Below, in pieces: positions 1-9,712 of a stretch of DNA of 64,000 bases. This DNA is from Dromiciops gliroides (lineage: Eukaryota; Chordata; Mammalia; Microbiotheria; Microbiotheriidae). Both the position numbers and the translations under genes were made by a program. The DNA is taken from contig NC_057861.1 in the NCBI RefSeq assembly GCF_019393635.1, positions 55,441,532-55,505,531 of the forward strand, given 5' to 3'. Positions within the stretch are counted from its first letter, which is position 1; every line of letters begins with the position of its first letter. The notes beneath the pieces were generated by a model, which saw only the letters and a list, made by a program, of their open reading frames with translations, made no database searches and was not told the origin of the DNA.

Positions 1-536
1 AGGAAGGAACGGAGGGAGGGAGGGAGGAAGAAAAGAAGGAAGGAAGAAGGGAAGGAAGGAAGGAAGGAAGGGAAGGAGGGAAGGAAGGAAGAGAGGAAGG
101 AAAGAAGGAAAGAGAAAGGAAGAAAGGAGGGAGGAGGGGAGGGAAGGAAGGAACGGAGAGAGGGAGGGAAGGAAAGGAGGGAGGGAGGGAAGGAAAGAAA
201 GAGGGAAGGAAGGGAGGAAGGAAAGAAGGAAGGAAGGAAGCAAGGAAGGAAGGAAGGAGGGAGGAGGGGAGGGAAGGAAGGAAGGAAGGGAGAGAGGGAG
301 GAAAGGAAAGAAAAAGGGAAGGAAGGAGAGAGGGAGGAAAGGAAAGAAAGAGGGAAGGAAGGAAGGAGGGAGGGAGGGAAGGGAAGAAAGAGGGAAGGAA
401 AGAAGAAAGAGGGGAGGAAGGAAGGAAAGAAGAAAAAAAGGAAGGAGGGAAGGAAAGAAGGAAAGAAAGAGGGAAGGAAGGGAGGAAGGAAAGGAGGGAG
501 GAAGGAAGGAAGGGAAGGGAAGGAAAGGAAGAAGAG
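1..536. repeat. Polypurine (GGAA/GGGA/GAAA) simple-sequence tract
   Basis: This is almost pure purine on the plus strand, made of degenerate tetramers AAGG, GGGA and GAAA. It probably extends left of the window. If PLK5 continues to the left, this tract lies inside a PLK5 intron. Confidence 0.95.
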
Positions 537-639
537 GCCGGGTATGGTAAGGTGCTCTTTCCAGCCTTCCCACTTACCCCATCACCCCAGCCCCAGGGCC
601 TTTCCATCCATTCTTTCCTCACAACAGTCCAGGGAGAGA

Positions 640-775
640 GGGTATTCTTCCCATTTTATAGATGGGAAAACTGAGGCTTCAGGAAGAGAAAGCACTTCCC
701 CAAGGTCACACAAGGAGTCTGGGGCAGAATGGGAATGGCACCCAGGCCTCCTGACTTTCGGCCTTGAGGAGGCCC
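640..775. repeat. Fragment of an old dispersed repeat
   Basis: It contains CCATTTTATAGATGGG, AACTGAGGC and CAAGGTCACAC in the order seen in other degenerate copies in this window (for example 4330-4520 and 9370-9580). I cannot name the family with certainty. Confidence 0.5.
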
Positions 776-827
776 ACCCTGGTTTGGCCCTAAGAGAGGA
801 CCAGTGCCGGAGGTGGAAGAAGAGAGA

Positions 828-1098
828 AGGGAATACACATTTATATAGTACCTACTGTGTGCCAGGCATTGTGCTAAGCACCTTACAGATATTGTCTCCT
901 TTGATCTTCAGAACAACACTGCAAGGTAAGTGCTTGCTATTATCTCCATTTTACGGCTGAGGAAAGTGAAGCCGACTTCGGTTAAGTGACCCCCAGGATC
1001 ACATAAGGTTACACTCTGTCTGAGACCACATTTGAACTCAGGTCTTCCTGACTCTAGGCCCAGTGCTCCACCACTCTACCACCCAGCTGCTTCAGCAG
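828..1098 (-). repeat. MIR/THER1-type SINE, near full length
   Basis: On the minus strand it has a tRNA-like head, the core AGTCACTTAACC, then TTTCCTC, TAAAATGG and the tail GGCACACAGTAGGTACTAT. It is an old mammal-wide or marsupial copy in PLK5 intron 3. Confidence 0.75.
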
Positions 1099-1099
1099 A

Positions 1100-2110
1100 G
1101 AGGAAATAGGGATAAGTTTTTGGGAGGGATCAGAGATGGGAGAGATTAATGCTGGGGAAGCTGATGGAGAGATGGGATGGGGGTCAGGGATGGAGATATC
1201 AGTGATGAGGATGAAAGGTCAGAGAAGGAGGAGATGAGGTGAATCAGACATAGGCCTGGCAGGTTAGCCATGAGGAGGCTCTCACCTTGCGGCTGCAATG
1301 CTCTAGCACCAAATAGACATTGTCTTGGTCAGCAAAGTGCCCATGGAAGCCAACCACATTCCGATGCCTCAGCTGGCTATGGAGCTCAATCTCTCTTTCC
1401 ACCTGCCGGCGGGAAGGTGGCCCCCTCTGCAGGGCAGAAAGAGAAGCATGATGGGGTTGGGGGCAGAACTGAGGAGGCTGGGAACCTGGGGGTCGGGGAT
1501 GAGGAAGATTTAGGTGTCAGGGATGGAAATAGAGGAATTAAGGATAGGAATGGAGATCTGGGGTGAGGCGGGGGGTGGGAGATTCATAGATGGGGGAGAT
1601 CAGCCATGAGGGTGAAGGGAAGTCAGACATGGAAACCGAGGATCAGTGATGGAGATGGAGTCAGAGGATTCATGGAGAAAGAAGATCGGTGATGAGGGAA
1701 TTAAGGATGGGGAAGGAAGTTAGGGAAGAAGGAGATTAGTGATGAGATGAATGTAGTCAGTGATAAGGGAGAGCAATGAGGGTGAAAGGGAAATTATAGG
1801 GAACATCAGACATTGATGAATATAGGGAGACGAGTGATGAGGCATCAGAATGGGGTGGATCAGTAATGGGGATGGGGTATCAGGAACAGGGAAGATAAAG
1901 GATAGGGATGGGAACAGGAGAAATCAGGGACGGTGGAGATTAGTAATTGGGACATGAGAGATCAGTGACTAGCATCAGTGTATTAGGGATGGAAATACTT
2001 CCAATAAGGATGGGAATAAGGGATGGGAACTAGGGATTTAGGATTATGGACAGGAATGGAAGATTAGGGATGGGGATCGAGTTGGGATAGGATTGGGGGG
2101 AAAGGATCAG
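1100..2110. repeat. Degenerate purine-rich minisatellite on both sides of PLK5 exon 3
   Basis: From 1100 to 1260 and from 1480 to 2110 the plus strand repeats a loose unit of about 20 bases built on GGGATGGAGATCAGTGATGAG-like words (GGGATGG, GATCAG, AGTGATGAGG). Exon 3 (1286-1402) interrupts it. Boundaries are approximate. Confidence 0.6.
1286..1402 (-). CDS. PLK5: PLK5 coding exon 3 (alpha-C helix)
   Basis: This exon has 117 nt (39 codons) between a GCCGGCAG acceptor and a GTGAGA donor, phase 0 at both ends. It encodes VEREIELHSQLRHRNVVGFH and continues GHFADQDNVYLVLEHCSRK. The next expected segment (SLAHVLK-like) is not found between here and base 1, so exon 4 lies outside the window. Confidence 0.92.
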
Positions 2111-2537
2111 GGTTAGGAGTCTCTGAAAAGGCAGAGGAAGTGTTACCTTCCCCCACTGGTCCAGCCCACAGAGTCTTCCCCGGGGCAACACCTTGAGGGC
2201 GAAGACTCTATTGGTAGACATGTCAGTCAATTTGTAGCATCTGCCAAAGGCACCCTGTGGTGGAGAGGGGGAGTCCCAGGGAACATGAGACACATTACAA
2301 GCATCCTGGACACCACTCACCCAGACCCTTCCTAGGACCCGGCCTCAATTGCTCCCAAATGCTGGGAGTGGGGAGAGGGGGGGAGGGTCGCACATATGCA
2401 CGAACACATACACACATGAGCACAGTACAAAGCCATACATTTCCTCCATTGCCTGTTTACACCTGTACTGGGTCCCTTACCTGGACCGTTGTGGGCTTGA
2501 GCCTTTCAGCTGGCCACCTACATATGTATCCCCTCTC

Positions 2538-2605
<68 letters not shown>

Positions 2606-3007
2606 GTCTGGCTAGGGGTAAAGGCAGACCCAGGAGGAGGAAACAGAGGAGCCAAGTAAGTAAGTCTGGGAAAGTGGGCCAGCCAGCATCTGAGAATTTG
2701 GAGCTGGAAGAGACTTCAGAAATCGTCTGGGGCGAGCCCCTCTGGATCCTGGCTCCCCTCCCATCGCGGGACTCCCCCTCCCTCCCTGCTCTGCACCCAT
2801 TTGTGCCTCATCGTCCCCATCCTTCCCTTTCTAACCCCCAGGGACCCAGGAGTAGCATGCCCCCGGGCTCCCAGGTCTCCCCCTCTCCTCAGCCCTTACC
2901 GTGCCCAGCAGTCGCCCCCGCCTGTAGATGCGCCCTGTGCTCGGGTCCCGGAGGAAGGAGGCTACAGGCTCCTGGGGCCCCCGCCTCCTGGGGCCTCTCA
3001 GCTCCAT
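1286..3007 (-). CDS. PLK5: Polo-like kinase 5, N-terminal part (3 coding exons, gene continues left of window)
   Basis: Three coding exons join in phase 0 into 111 residues that follow mammalian PLK5. Exon 1 holds the PLK-specific leader (VASFLRDPSTGRIYRRGRLL). Exon 2 holds the glycine loop GTGAFGRCY and the lysine strand VFALKV. Exon 3 holds the alpha-C segment VEREIELH and the following strands NVVGFHGHF and NVYLVLEHCSRK. The ATP-loop glycines, the VAIK-type lysine and the alpha-C glutamate are therefore all present, so the N-lobe looks competent. Human PLK5 is known to be shortened and to lack an active kinase, whereas the mouse protein is longer. The C-lobe and Polo boxes would lie left of base 1, so activity cannot be judged. 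The start is the ATG at 3007-3005. PLK2 and PLK3 are less likely because KLTDMST and FALKV are PLK5-like and ADAMTSL5 is the neighbour, as in human. Confidence 0.9.
2147..2254 (-). CDS. PLK5: PLK5 coding exon 2 (glycine loop and catalytic lysine)
   Basis: This exon has 108 nt (36 codons) between a CACAG acceptor and a GTAACA donor, phase 0 at both ends. It encodes GAFGRCYKLTDMSTNRVFAL followed by KVLPRGRLCGLDQWGK. The loop is completed by the last two residues (GT) of exon 1. Confidence 0.92.
2543..2601. repeat. (CA)n microsatellite
   Basis: An almost pure CA dinucleotide run of about 58 bases in PLK5 intron 1. Confidence 0.97.
2900..3007 (-). CDS. PLK5: PLK5 coding exon 1
   Basis: This exon has 108 nt (36 codons) from the ATG at 3007-3005 to a GTAAGG donor at 2899-2894. 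It ends in phase 0 after the codons for RRGRLLGT. A GTG codon 18 nt upstream is in frame but is not a likely start. Confidence 0.88.
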
Positions 3008-3159
3008 CCCCACCCTCCTACACACCCCTAGCCCCTACCCAGGCCCAGCTGGGCTCTCCCACCCACCTTCCCTCCCTCTCCCTCCCTTCTTCTCTCCCTC
3101 TCCCGCTACTTCTCCCTCTCCCTCCCAGTCTCGGACGGTGCCTGGGGGAGTCCCCGGGA

Positions 3160-3216
3160 AGGTTCATATACCCCCCGGGGCCAGGCCTCCGGGCCTCCCT
3201 CCCTCGGTGATTGGCT
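3160..3216 (-). promoter_or_regulatory. PLK5: PLK5 core promoter: CCAAT box and TATA-like box
   Basis: Read on the minus strand, a CCAAT box (GCCAATCACC, 3216-3207) lies about 40 bases upstream of a TATA-like TATATGAA (3170-3163). The order and spacing fit a core promoter. Transcription would start near 3135-3140, about 130 bases before the ATG. The surrounding 2.9-3.3 kb is GC-rich. The transcription start is inferred from motif spacing only. Confidence 0.6.
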
Positions 3217-3254
3217 GTAGCGAAGACAAGAGGGAGGGGGAATCGGAGGAGGGT

Positions 3255-3312
3255 GAGAGCCCTGGGGGAGGGGGGGGCGGCGTGGGAGGGGGAGGGAGGG
3301 AGGGAGGGAGGC
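3255..3312. repeat. G-run tract in the PLK5 upstream region
   Basis: Runs of four to eight G alternate with short spacers on the plus strand (GGGGGAGGGGGGGGCGG, then GGGAGGG repeated). This fits the pattern of G-quadruplex-prone DNA. It lies about 100-150 bases upstream of the predicted PLK5 start, on the template strand. Confidence 0.7.
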
Positions 3313-3344
3313 GCGCCAGGCACGCACACCCGGCTGAGGCGAAG

Positions 3345-3720
3345 AGATTGTGTGTGGGAGTTTGTGTGTGTCTGAGATTCTGTAGGTAAATGTTTGTGTG
3401 CGCGCGCAGTTGTGCGCGTTAGCGTATGTGTGTATGGGATGTGTGAATGTGTGGCCAGTGAATATGGAAATGTGTCTCTCTGTGGATTGTGTGTGCGCAG
3501 GACGGGGTTTGGTCTTGTGAGTGGGGTTGTGATTGTGTCCTGTGTATGCATATGTGAACTTCAGCTCTGTGTATTCATATGATTATTTGTGACTGTGCCC
3601 ATATGCATGTTATGTGTATGTGTGACTGTGCATATGAAGGTTGCCCTGAATGTGACAGGCATATGTTACTATGTGCATTTGCCTTTGTGTCCTCCATATA
3701 TATAATATGTGCTCGTAAGT
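3345..3720. repeat. Degenerate TG-rich alternating purine-pyrimidine tract
   Basis: Long stretches of TGTG, GCGCGCGC, TGTATG and ATATGTG over about 370 bases, not a pure microsatellite. Nothing coding is visible. Confidence 0.7.
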
Positions 3721-4700
3721 GTCCCTCCCCACTGGTTGTGGGCCTCAGTTTCCTCATCTGAGAAGTGGGTATGGTTAGGTGCTTGGTAAAGAGTAGGATC
3801 ACTTGGGCTAGAGGGAGCCCTCTTCTCTTTTTCCTAGGGCTTTGAGATGTGCCCTGACACCCCATTCCCCGTGGGGGTGAGGGGATGGTGAGCCCTGAAC
3901 CTTCAGATCCTCTGCTAGCCCCAGCCAGTGAGGATATTGGGAATGGCTGCTCATTCAGTCTCCAAGTGATACCTAGGAATATGCAGGGTTCCCATTCTGT
4001 GACTCAAAGCTAGGTTGCATGAAGGGTCAGCCGAGGGAGGGATGGAGAAACCTGCTCTGAAAGACTTCCCTGGGGCCCATGCTTATTATTTTATGCCAGA
4101 GAGGAAGGCAGGTCATTTCTTTCTTCCCTCAGCTTCCCCATCTGTCAAATGGGGACATTAACACTTACACTGTGAACATCATCGGGCTGCTTGTAAGGAA
4201 GATAAACCCTGGAGCCCTATAGAAGTGAAAGCTCACTATATCTGGAAGAGAGGGATTGGAAAGATGCCCATGGACTAAGCTAACTAGGCAGCTTGGTGAC
4301 CTCGAATGGAAGACTGGGGTATGGACTTCAAGGGATCATAGATTTAGAACTGGGGGGAGGGACCTTAGAAGCTGTTTTGTCCAATCCCTCCATTTGGCAG
4401 TTGAGAAAACTGAGGCACAGAAAGGTTAAATGACTTCTAGGGTAATAACAGCTTGGAAAGTGTTCCCCTCAGGATTTGAATTCAAGTCTTCTTGACTCTA
4501 GCTCTAACATTCTATCCCATAAGCCACTTAACATCCTCTAAAGCCAGAGGACCTAGGTCTATCTACATTTGGGCTTTGATTACAAAGCTTCCTTTCTGGG
4601 CCTCTGTTTCCTTACCTGTAAAAGGAGGGCACCATACCAGATGATCCTCAGCTCTAAATCCTTTGACTGCCAGTGAGGTTATGGGGAACTGGGGAACCAA
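3720..4700. repeat. PLK5 upstream region made of old MIR-like and related fragments
   Basis: MIR-like pieces occur around 3740-3790, 4095-4255 and 4540-4680 (CTCAGTTTCCTCATCTG, CAAATGGGGA). A dispersed-repeat fragment (AACTGGGGGGAGGGACC, AACTGAGGCACAG) occurs at 4330-4520. I see no gene here. Confidence 0.5.
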
Positions 4701-4790
4701 TCAATGCTACCCCCTCCAGGTGGGATCAGCCTGATCCCGAGGAAGGCCTTCCTCATTTGGGGCAGAAGTTTGCAGAAAAGGGTATGCGTT

Positions 4791-4937
4791 GGGCAGCTAG
4801 GTGGTGCAGTGGATAGAGTATCAGTTTTGGAGTCAGGAGGACCTGAGTTTGAATCTGGCCTCAGACACTTACTAGCTGTGTGACCCTGGGCAAGTCACGT
4901 AACCTCATTGCCTAAAAAAAAAAAGAGAGAGAGAGAA
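4791..4937 (+). repeat. Short tRNA-derived marsupial SINE
   Basis: It shows the family pattern used throughout this window: head GGGCAGCTAGGTGG, A box TGGTGCAGTGGATAGAG, B-box region GAGTTTGAATC, core TAGCTGTGTGACCCTGGGCA and an A-rich tail. It belongs to the marsupial tRNA/CORE SINEs (WALLSI / SINE-1 type). Confidence 0.93.
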
Positions 4938-5084
4938 ATTGTATGTGTTGTCTCTTCCATAGCCACCCAGTGACTGCTTTTGTCTTTATTTTGAACGCAG
5001 TGCCCGGTATATAACAGATGCTTCACCACTCTGAACCTGCCCAACACCGTGGAGCACAGGCCTTCTCCTTAGCCCACTCCCTGA

Positions 5085-5220
5085 TTTCCCTCCAGCTTTA
5101 GAACTGGAATTGGAGCTAGAAGAGGCTTTTGAGGTCACCTAGCTCAGCCCACTTATTTTACATACAGGGTTTGACCAAGGTTATGAAGCAAGTAAATGGT
5201 AGAATCCAAATTTTCAGAGA
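5085..5220. repeat. Old dispersed-repeat fragment
   Basis: It has the degenerate order AGAACTGGAATTGG, GAGGTCACCTAG, TTTTACATA and AGTAAATGG, as in related fragments elsewhere in the window. Family not named. Confidence 0.4.
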
Positions 5221-5660
5221 AATAAAAAGTAAAAGCCAATGATGCAATGGAGGATCCAGGGGCTGGGCACTTCCACGGATGGAAAAGACCAGTTTCCAAC
5301 TTTACATAAGCTCCCAGAGTGATCTCAGTGGGTAAGCAGTGCCCCCTAATGGCTCTCAGGCCTACAATATTTGGGGACCACTGGTAGAGTTTCTGTCAAC
5401 AGAGTTTGATCAAGTGGAGATTTTGGTGGGAAAAAGGTAGATAAGAAACACAGGATAGGTCGGGGGAACGGGGAGGGGGGGGAGGGAAGAGAGGCAAAAG
5501 GAGCTGGGAGGAGGGTCAAGGGCATCGTCTGAGAGCCCTCAGCTTTGCAGGGAAGCCAAAGCATTTTTACTCGTCCATACCCATTGTCCTCAGCAGCAAT
5601 CCCCAACCCAGTGGGCAGGAACAGGGGAGGGGTGAATCTAGAGGTCTGGGTCTTCATTTT

Positions 5661-5757
5661 CTGCCATTTCTTTGCTCCTCTGTGACCATGGATGCGTCCT
5701 TTTATATCTCTGAGTTGTGACCTATCTATGAAATGAGGAAGTTGGACTAAATGAGGT

Positions 5758-5826
<69 letters not shown>

Positions 5827-6000
5827 GTCTCTCTCTCTTTTTTTTTGTAAAGCGATGTGATTTAAGACCAGGAACTGACATTTACTATTGTGCCAATTGG
5901 CAAATCCCAACTTCCCTGAGCCTCAGTGTCCTCATCTGTAAAATGGGGATGATAATGGAACCTCCCTCACAGAATTGTTTTGAGGACCCAATGAGGAAAT
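5661..6000 (+). repeat. MIR-like SINE split by a TG/TC microsatellite
   Basis: A MIR-like left part (5661-5755) and right part (CCTCAGTGTCCTCATCTG, 5915-6000) flank (TG)n(TCTG)n(TC)n at 5761-5840. Confidence 0.55.
5758..5848. repeat. (TG)n-(TCTG)n-(TC)n-T compound microsatellite
   Basis: Pure TG repeats pass into TCTG, then TC, then a T run. Confidence 0.95.
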
Positions 6001-6062
6001 ATATATATGTGTGTGTGTGTGTATGTATATATGTGTATATATGTATATGTATATATCTATAT
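6000..6062. repeat. (TA/TG)n microsatellite
   Basis: ATATATGTGTGTGTATGTAT-type alternating repeat directly next to the 5' end of a solo LTR. Confidence 0.9.
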
Positions 6063-6756
6063 AATGGGCCTATAGCACCCCAGAATTTCTCTGGGGCACA
6101 TCAAAGAACCTTCTCCTTGAGAAACTAGACAGATCGGACTGAGCTAGCTCCGGGATCCCCACCCTTCATTCTAGTTGAGATTAGGTATGGCTGCTTCCTT
6201 TGTGTCCTGAGGAGATGGCTTGAGAGATCTGCAGCCACCCCTCACCCAATTCCCCCAGCCACCACCAGTGGGGGATGGTCCTCCCTGACTAAAGGAATTT
6301 TCCACAGTCAGATGGTCACCCCCATCAGTCCTCTATAAAAGTACCTGCCAGGGGCAGCTAGATGGCACAGTGGATAGAGCACCGGCCCTGGAGTCAGGAG
6401 GACCTGAGTTCAAATCCGGTCTCAGACACTTGACACTTACTAGCTGTGTGACCCTGGGCAAGTCACTTAACCCCCATTCCCTGCCCCCCCCCCAAAAAAA
6501 GTACCTGCCAGTCTCCTGCTCGAGGAGATTGGTATCTCAGAGCCACTCTCTCTGTACCATGCCTTTCTCCCCATGAGAAATATAAGGATTTCTTTCATGG
6601 TTTCCCTTCCCTTCCCCTTCCCTTCCTCAGCCCCGAAATAAACTATTATCTTATTCTAACTGCTTTTGTGTGCAAGAGGGTGTAATTCTTTAAAGAGGAA
6701 TTCCTAAGGACCCCAAACCCCTACCCCTTACCCATTACCCTATTTTCCCCATGACA
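6060..6756 (+). mobile_element. Solo LTR of an endogenous retrovirus, interrupted by a SINE
   Basis: This copy matches the sequence at 57199-57933 in reverse. It ends in CCCCATGACA, the inverted counterpart of the TGTTATGGG start seen in the other copy. It has a TATA box (TATAAAA, 6334-6340) and a poly(A) signal (AATAAA, 6637-6642), so U3, R and U5 can be placed. No retroviral coding sequence lies beside it. A SINE with duplicated target is inserted just after the TATA box. Flanks are TA-rich, so the target duplication is unclear. It is a fossil of moderate age. The ERV class is not certain. Confidence 0.8.
6351..6500 (+). repeat. Short marsupial SINE inside the LTR
   Basis: Full-length copy flanked by the duplication AAAAGTACCTGCCA (6337-6350 and 6497-6510). 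Confidence 0.95.
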
Positions 6757-7400
6757 TATATATGACAGATGGTGTTACATAATGATTATTCTAAAGTCCC
6801 TGATATCTTGAGTCCTAAGGATTCCTTCCACCTGCCACCATCAGTAAGGTCCTCCCTAATTCTAGCATTCTTTGATTCCACTGACAAAGACAGCCCTAGA
6901 ACCCGGGTGTCTGAGGTCCCAGGCCAGGGCCTGTTCTCACATCAGGACTGTGAGAGCAGGTGACTGCACACCCTCTCCCTCTGTCCCCTAAGGCTTCTCT
7001 CCTCAGTCCCTATTCCTAGGGGCTCCTGCTCAATTTCCTACTCAGCCCATCACCTTTCCTTCTTTAAGTCCCTTCAAAAGCCTTTTCCTTGCTTCCCGAC
7101 TGTCCCTTCGTCTTGTATTTTCTTCCTCCCCTGTTGAATCCTCCTCCCTAAGGAGGCAGGGATGGGAGCCCTGGAGCAGAAGGAGAGGCACGGTTCAGGG
7201 TGAGCCTGGGGCCCCAGGGGACAGGAAAGGGGTTTGGGAAAGGGAGAGGGACCTACAAATTGTACAAGGGAGGGGTCCAAGAGAGTTCCGGGACAAGGAC
7301 GGGGATCTGGAGCAGGAGAGGGAAGCTTAAGAGATGGTACTGGTGATCTAGGGCTAGGAGAGGGTTCCCCAATCTTCGAGGCCTCCTTCTACTACCCTGC
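6757..7400. other. Region without a recognisable gene
   Basis: 6757-6960 looks like decayed dispersed-repeat sequence. 6961-7400 is mostly unique, pyrimidine-rich then GA-rich. I find no splice-consistent coding segment. Confidence 0.5.
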
Positions 7401-9130
7401 AACCCCATGACGGCAGCGCCCTGGAACGCGCCTGTGACATGCGATCTCCTTGTTTACCCAGCCCCGGGGGAGGGCAAGGCTCCTAGCGTGGCTCCAGCCC
7501 GGGTCCCCAGCTCTCTCACGGCTGCTTCTTTCCCTCCTCTGACCCGCCCCCCTATCCCCCTATCCCCCGACCCCACCCCGACCCCTAGCGCTATTAGCTC
7601 AATGACCAGGGCTATTCCCGGCAGGGGTCGCTGTGTAGTGTTCCCTCCTCTCTGCAGTCTCCCACCCGCTCAGTTAACCCCTTTGTCTGCTGCTGGAAGC
7701 GGCATCCTGAGGTCCCCGGTCCTCCAGGGACACCCCTGGGCCGGAGTGTTGGGAGAGTCTACTTGCTTTGGCCTACCCGGTCCCTGTATTAAGACTGGGG
7801 ACTCAGGTGTCCGAGGGCGGAGCAGGGGAGGTCTAGTAAGTAGCTGGTTGGGGTCAGGGGTTCAGCTCTGTGGACCCAGGTGTCCGGGGCATTCCTGGGG
7901 ATGGGCAGAATGTCCGGAGGGGAGGACGTTGTAGGAAGGAGGACCTCTCGATAGAGCCAGTCAAGCTGGGCTTCTTGCTCTGGACCTCAGTTTCTCGATC
8001 TGTAAAACGAAGAGCCCAGACCACTCGACGATCTTCAGGGCCCTTTTTGCGGACCCTGAGCGCTCAGAGTTCCAGGAGCGGGGGCGAGCTTGGCCTCACC
8101 CTTCCCTTTCTCCTTCTCTCCTCCCCCCCTGGGAGCACCGCACCCCGCGCTCACATTTCCCGGGCCTGAGCAGGAGTAGCAGAAATAGCAACGCCCGGGG
8201 CGGGGTGGGGGGCGGTGAAGAGAAGAGGATGGAGATGGTAATGGGGCGGGGGGAGTGAAAATGAGATTGGAAGAAGGGAGGGGGAGGAGAGAAGAGGGGA
8301 GAGGCTCTGACGGCTCCTTCCTTCGCCCCGCCCCCTCCCCTCCCTTCCCGGGACAGTGGAGATACCCAAGGTCACTTTACGGCCCGGCAGACTGGGGCTC
8401 CAGGTCTCCTGGGGCCCCTACTGTGGCTCCGGCCCCTGGGAGGCGGGGCAGTCGGCGAGAATGAGTCCTCACCCTGCCCCCATGTCCCTCTGTTGTCCCC
8501 CTTCCCACCCACCCCAACCCACCCCACCCCTAGCTCCGGCTCTCGGGTTCCGGGAACCCAGAGAGAGCGAACTCCGAAGGGCAATCCGACCCCGCCCCTC
8601 CCCGCCCGGCCGAGCCGTTGGGGGAGGGGGTGGTCTTCTGGCTGAAGCTGCTCCCCCGCTGGGGGAGACCCCAGTGCCCACAGCGCCGCACCTGCCAGAG
8701 CAATCCCCTGCCCCAGAGCCCAGGAGAACGCACTCCTCCTTCCCACCTCCTCGACACCCCATATGTTTAACCCCTAAGATGCCTGGCAGCTCCGCTAAGC
8801 AGAGCCAAGAGTCCCACAGTCTCAAGATGAGCTTGGAGGGGTTAATGGGACCTGGGTGGGGTGGAAGGGGTGGGGGCCTAGGAGGGCGCGGGGCCCCGAA
8901 GGCGCCCCCGCCTCCCTCCTCCCGCCGGCCCGGGGTGGGAGGGGCCGCTGCTCGGGCAGCACCCCACAGTCCGCCAGTCCCGGCCAGGAGAACTTCTCAG
9001 AGACTTGGGCCAGGTTAGGGAGAGGTGGCCCACCCAGCTCCACGCGCGACCGCGCCCCCCTCCCCAGATGCCACCTCCCGCGGGGACCCACGAGGCTCGG
9101 GTTGAACACCCAACTGGGAAGCTCTGGTAA
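7400..9130 (+). promoter_or_regulatory. ADAMTSL5: CpG-rich block, candidate ADAMTSL5 promoter
   Basis: GC content and CpG frequency rise sharply (GCGCC, CCCGGG, CGGGGCGG and many more), and the stretch is free of SINEs. Such islands usually mark promoters. It lies upstream of ADAMTSL5 in the right orientation, and its 3' end holds a strong GTAAGT donor (9127). No TATA box is evident. It could equally be an enhancer or an unannotated noncoding start. Confidence 0.5.
9068..9126 (+). CDS. ADAMTSL5: Candidate first coding exon of ADAMTSL5
   Basis: An ATG at 9068 opens 59 nt that end at a GTAAGT donor with two bases of a codon left over. The exon at 16024 needs exactly two bases, so TG plus G gives Trp and the frame continues into the signal-peptide exon. 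The joined start would read MPPPAGTHEARVEHPTGKLW and then ARPRPVLLLIW. Phase agreement has a one-in-three chance and the context of the ATG is weak (C at -3). With this exon the protein would have 500 residues. Confidence 0.4.
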
Positions 9131-9369
9131 GTCCCTGGACTTTTTAAGGCCGCCCTCCCTCCTCCCACCAGGGAAAGATGGGGTTGGGGACCATTCCCCT
9201 TTCCCTTACCCCCAACAGTGTGCTGAACCCCGGCCCTCCCCACTCCCCCAAACTCCTTCCAAAAAAGCTTTGGGAAATAGCCTGTGTCCGCAAACTCTCC
9301 ACGAAAAAAGGGGTGTCTAGGGAACTTCACAGCTGCGGGGGAGGTGGGGGGAGAGAAGGACTACAGAAG

Positions 9370-9580
9370 TTAGATCACAGAGTGGCTGAGCTGGAAAGGA
9401 CTTTAAAAGAGAATGTCAGAGGTGAAAGGGATCTTTGAGGTCATTTAGCCCAACCTCCTCATCTTCAAGATGGGAAAATGAGGCTCAGATGGATGAAAAA
9501 GGGACTTGCTCAAAGTCACACATCTGCCTAGTGGAAGATTCCAAACTAGACCCAGGTCTCACCCCTCCAAGTTTTTTCTC
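9370..9580. repeat. Old dispersed-repeat fragment
   Basis: It contains GAGCTGGAAAGGAC, GTCATTTAGCCCAACC, AAATGAGGCTCAGA and CAAAGTCACAC, the order seen in related fragments. Confidence 0.5.
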
Positions 9581-9587
9581 TTAACAA

Positions 9588-9712
9588 TATACAACCTATA
9601 TCGGATTGCTAGCTGTCTTGGGGAGGGGGGAGGGAGAAAAAAATTGAAACTAGAAATCTTATAAAAACAAATGTTGGAAAATAATAAAATACTTTTATGA
9701 AACAATTAACTC
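9588..9712 (+). repeat. Extreme 3' end of a LINE-1
   Basis: CGGATTGCTAGCTGTCTTGG, a G-rich GGGGAGGGGGGAGGG tract, GAAATCTTATAAAA and AATAAAATAC form the usual marsupial L1 3' untranslated end. It is heavily 5'-truncated. Confidence 0.75.

Noticed and set aside
544-960. Open frame of 138 codons
   Set aside because: It crosses dispersed-repeat and MIR sequence in a PLK5 intron and resembles no protein.
2257-3210. Open frame of 317 codons on the plus strand
   Set aside because: It runs through a CA microsatellite and is antisense to PLK5 exon 1; composition is low-complexity.
4791-4937. tRNA genes at SINE heads
   Set aside because: A and B boxes are those of SINEs; no cloverleaf with an acceptor stem could be made, and the core and tail follow directly.
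7400-9130. A separate protein-coding gene between PLK5 and ADAMTSL5
   Set aside because: No recognisable protein segment and none expected from the human order.
8356-9320. Several long open frames on both strands in the CpG block
   Set aside because: High GC makes stop codons rare. The frames are Pro/Gly/Arg-rich with no domain and no consistent splicing, apart from the short candidate exon at 9068.
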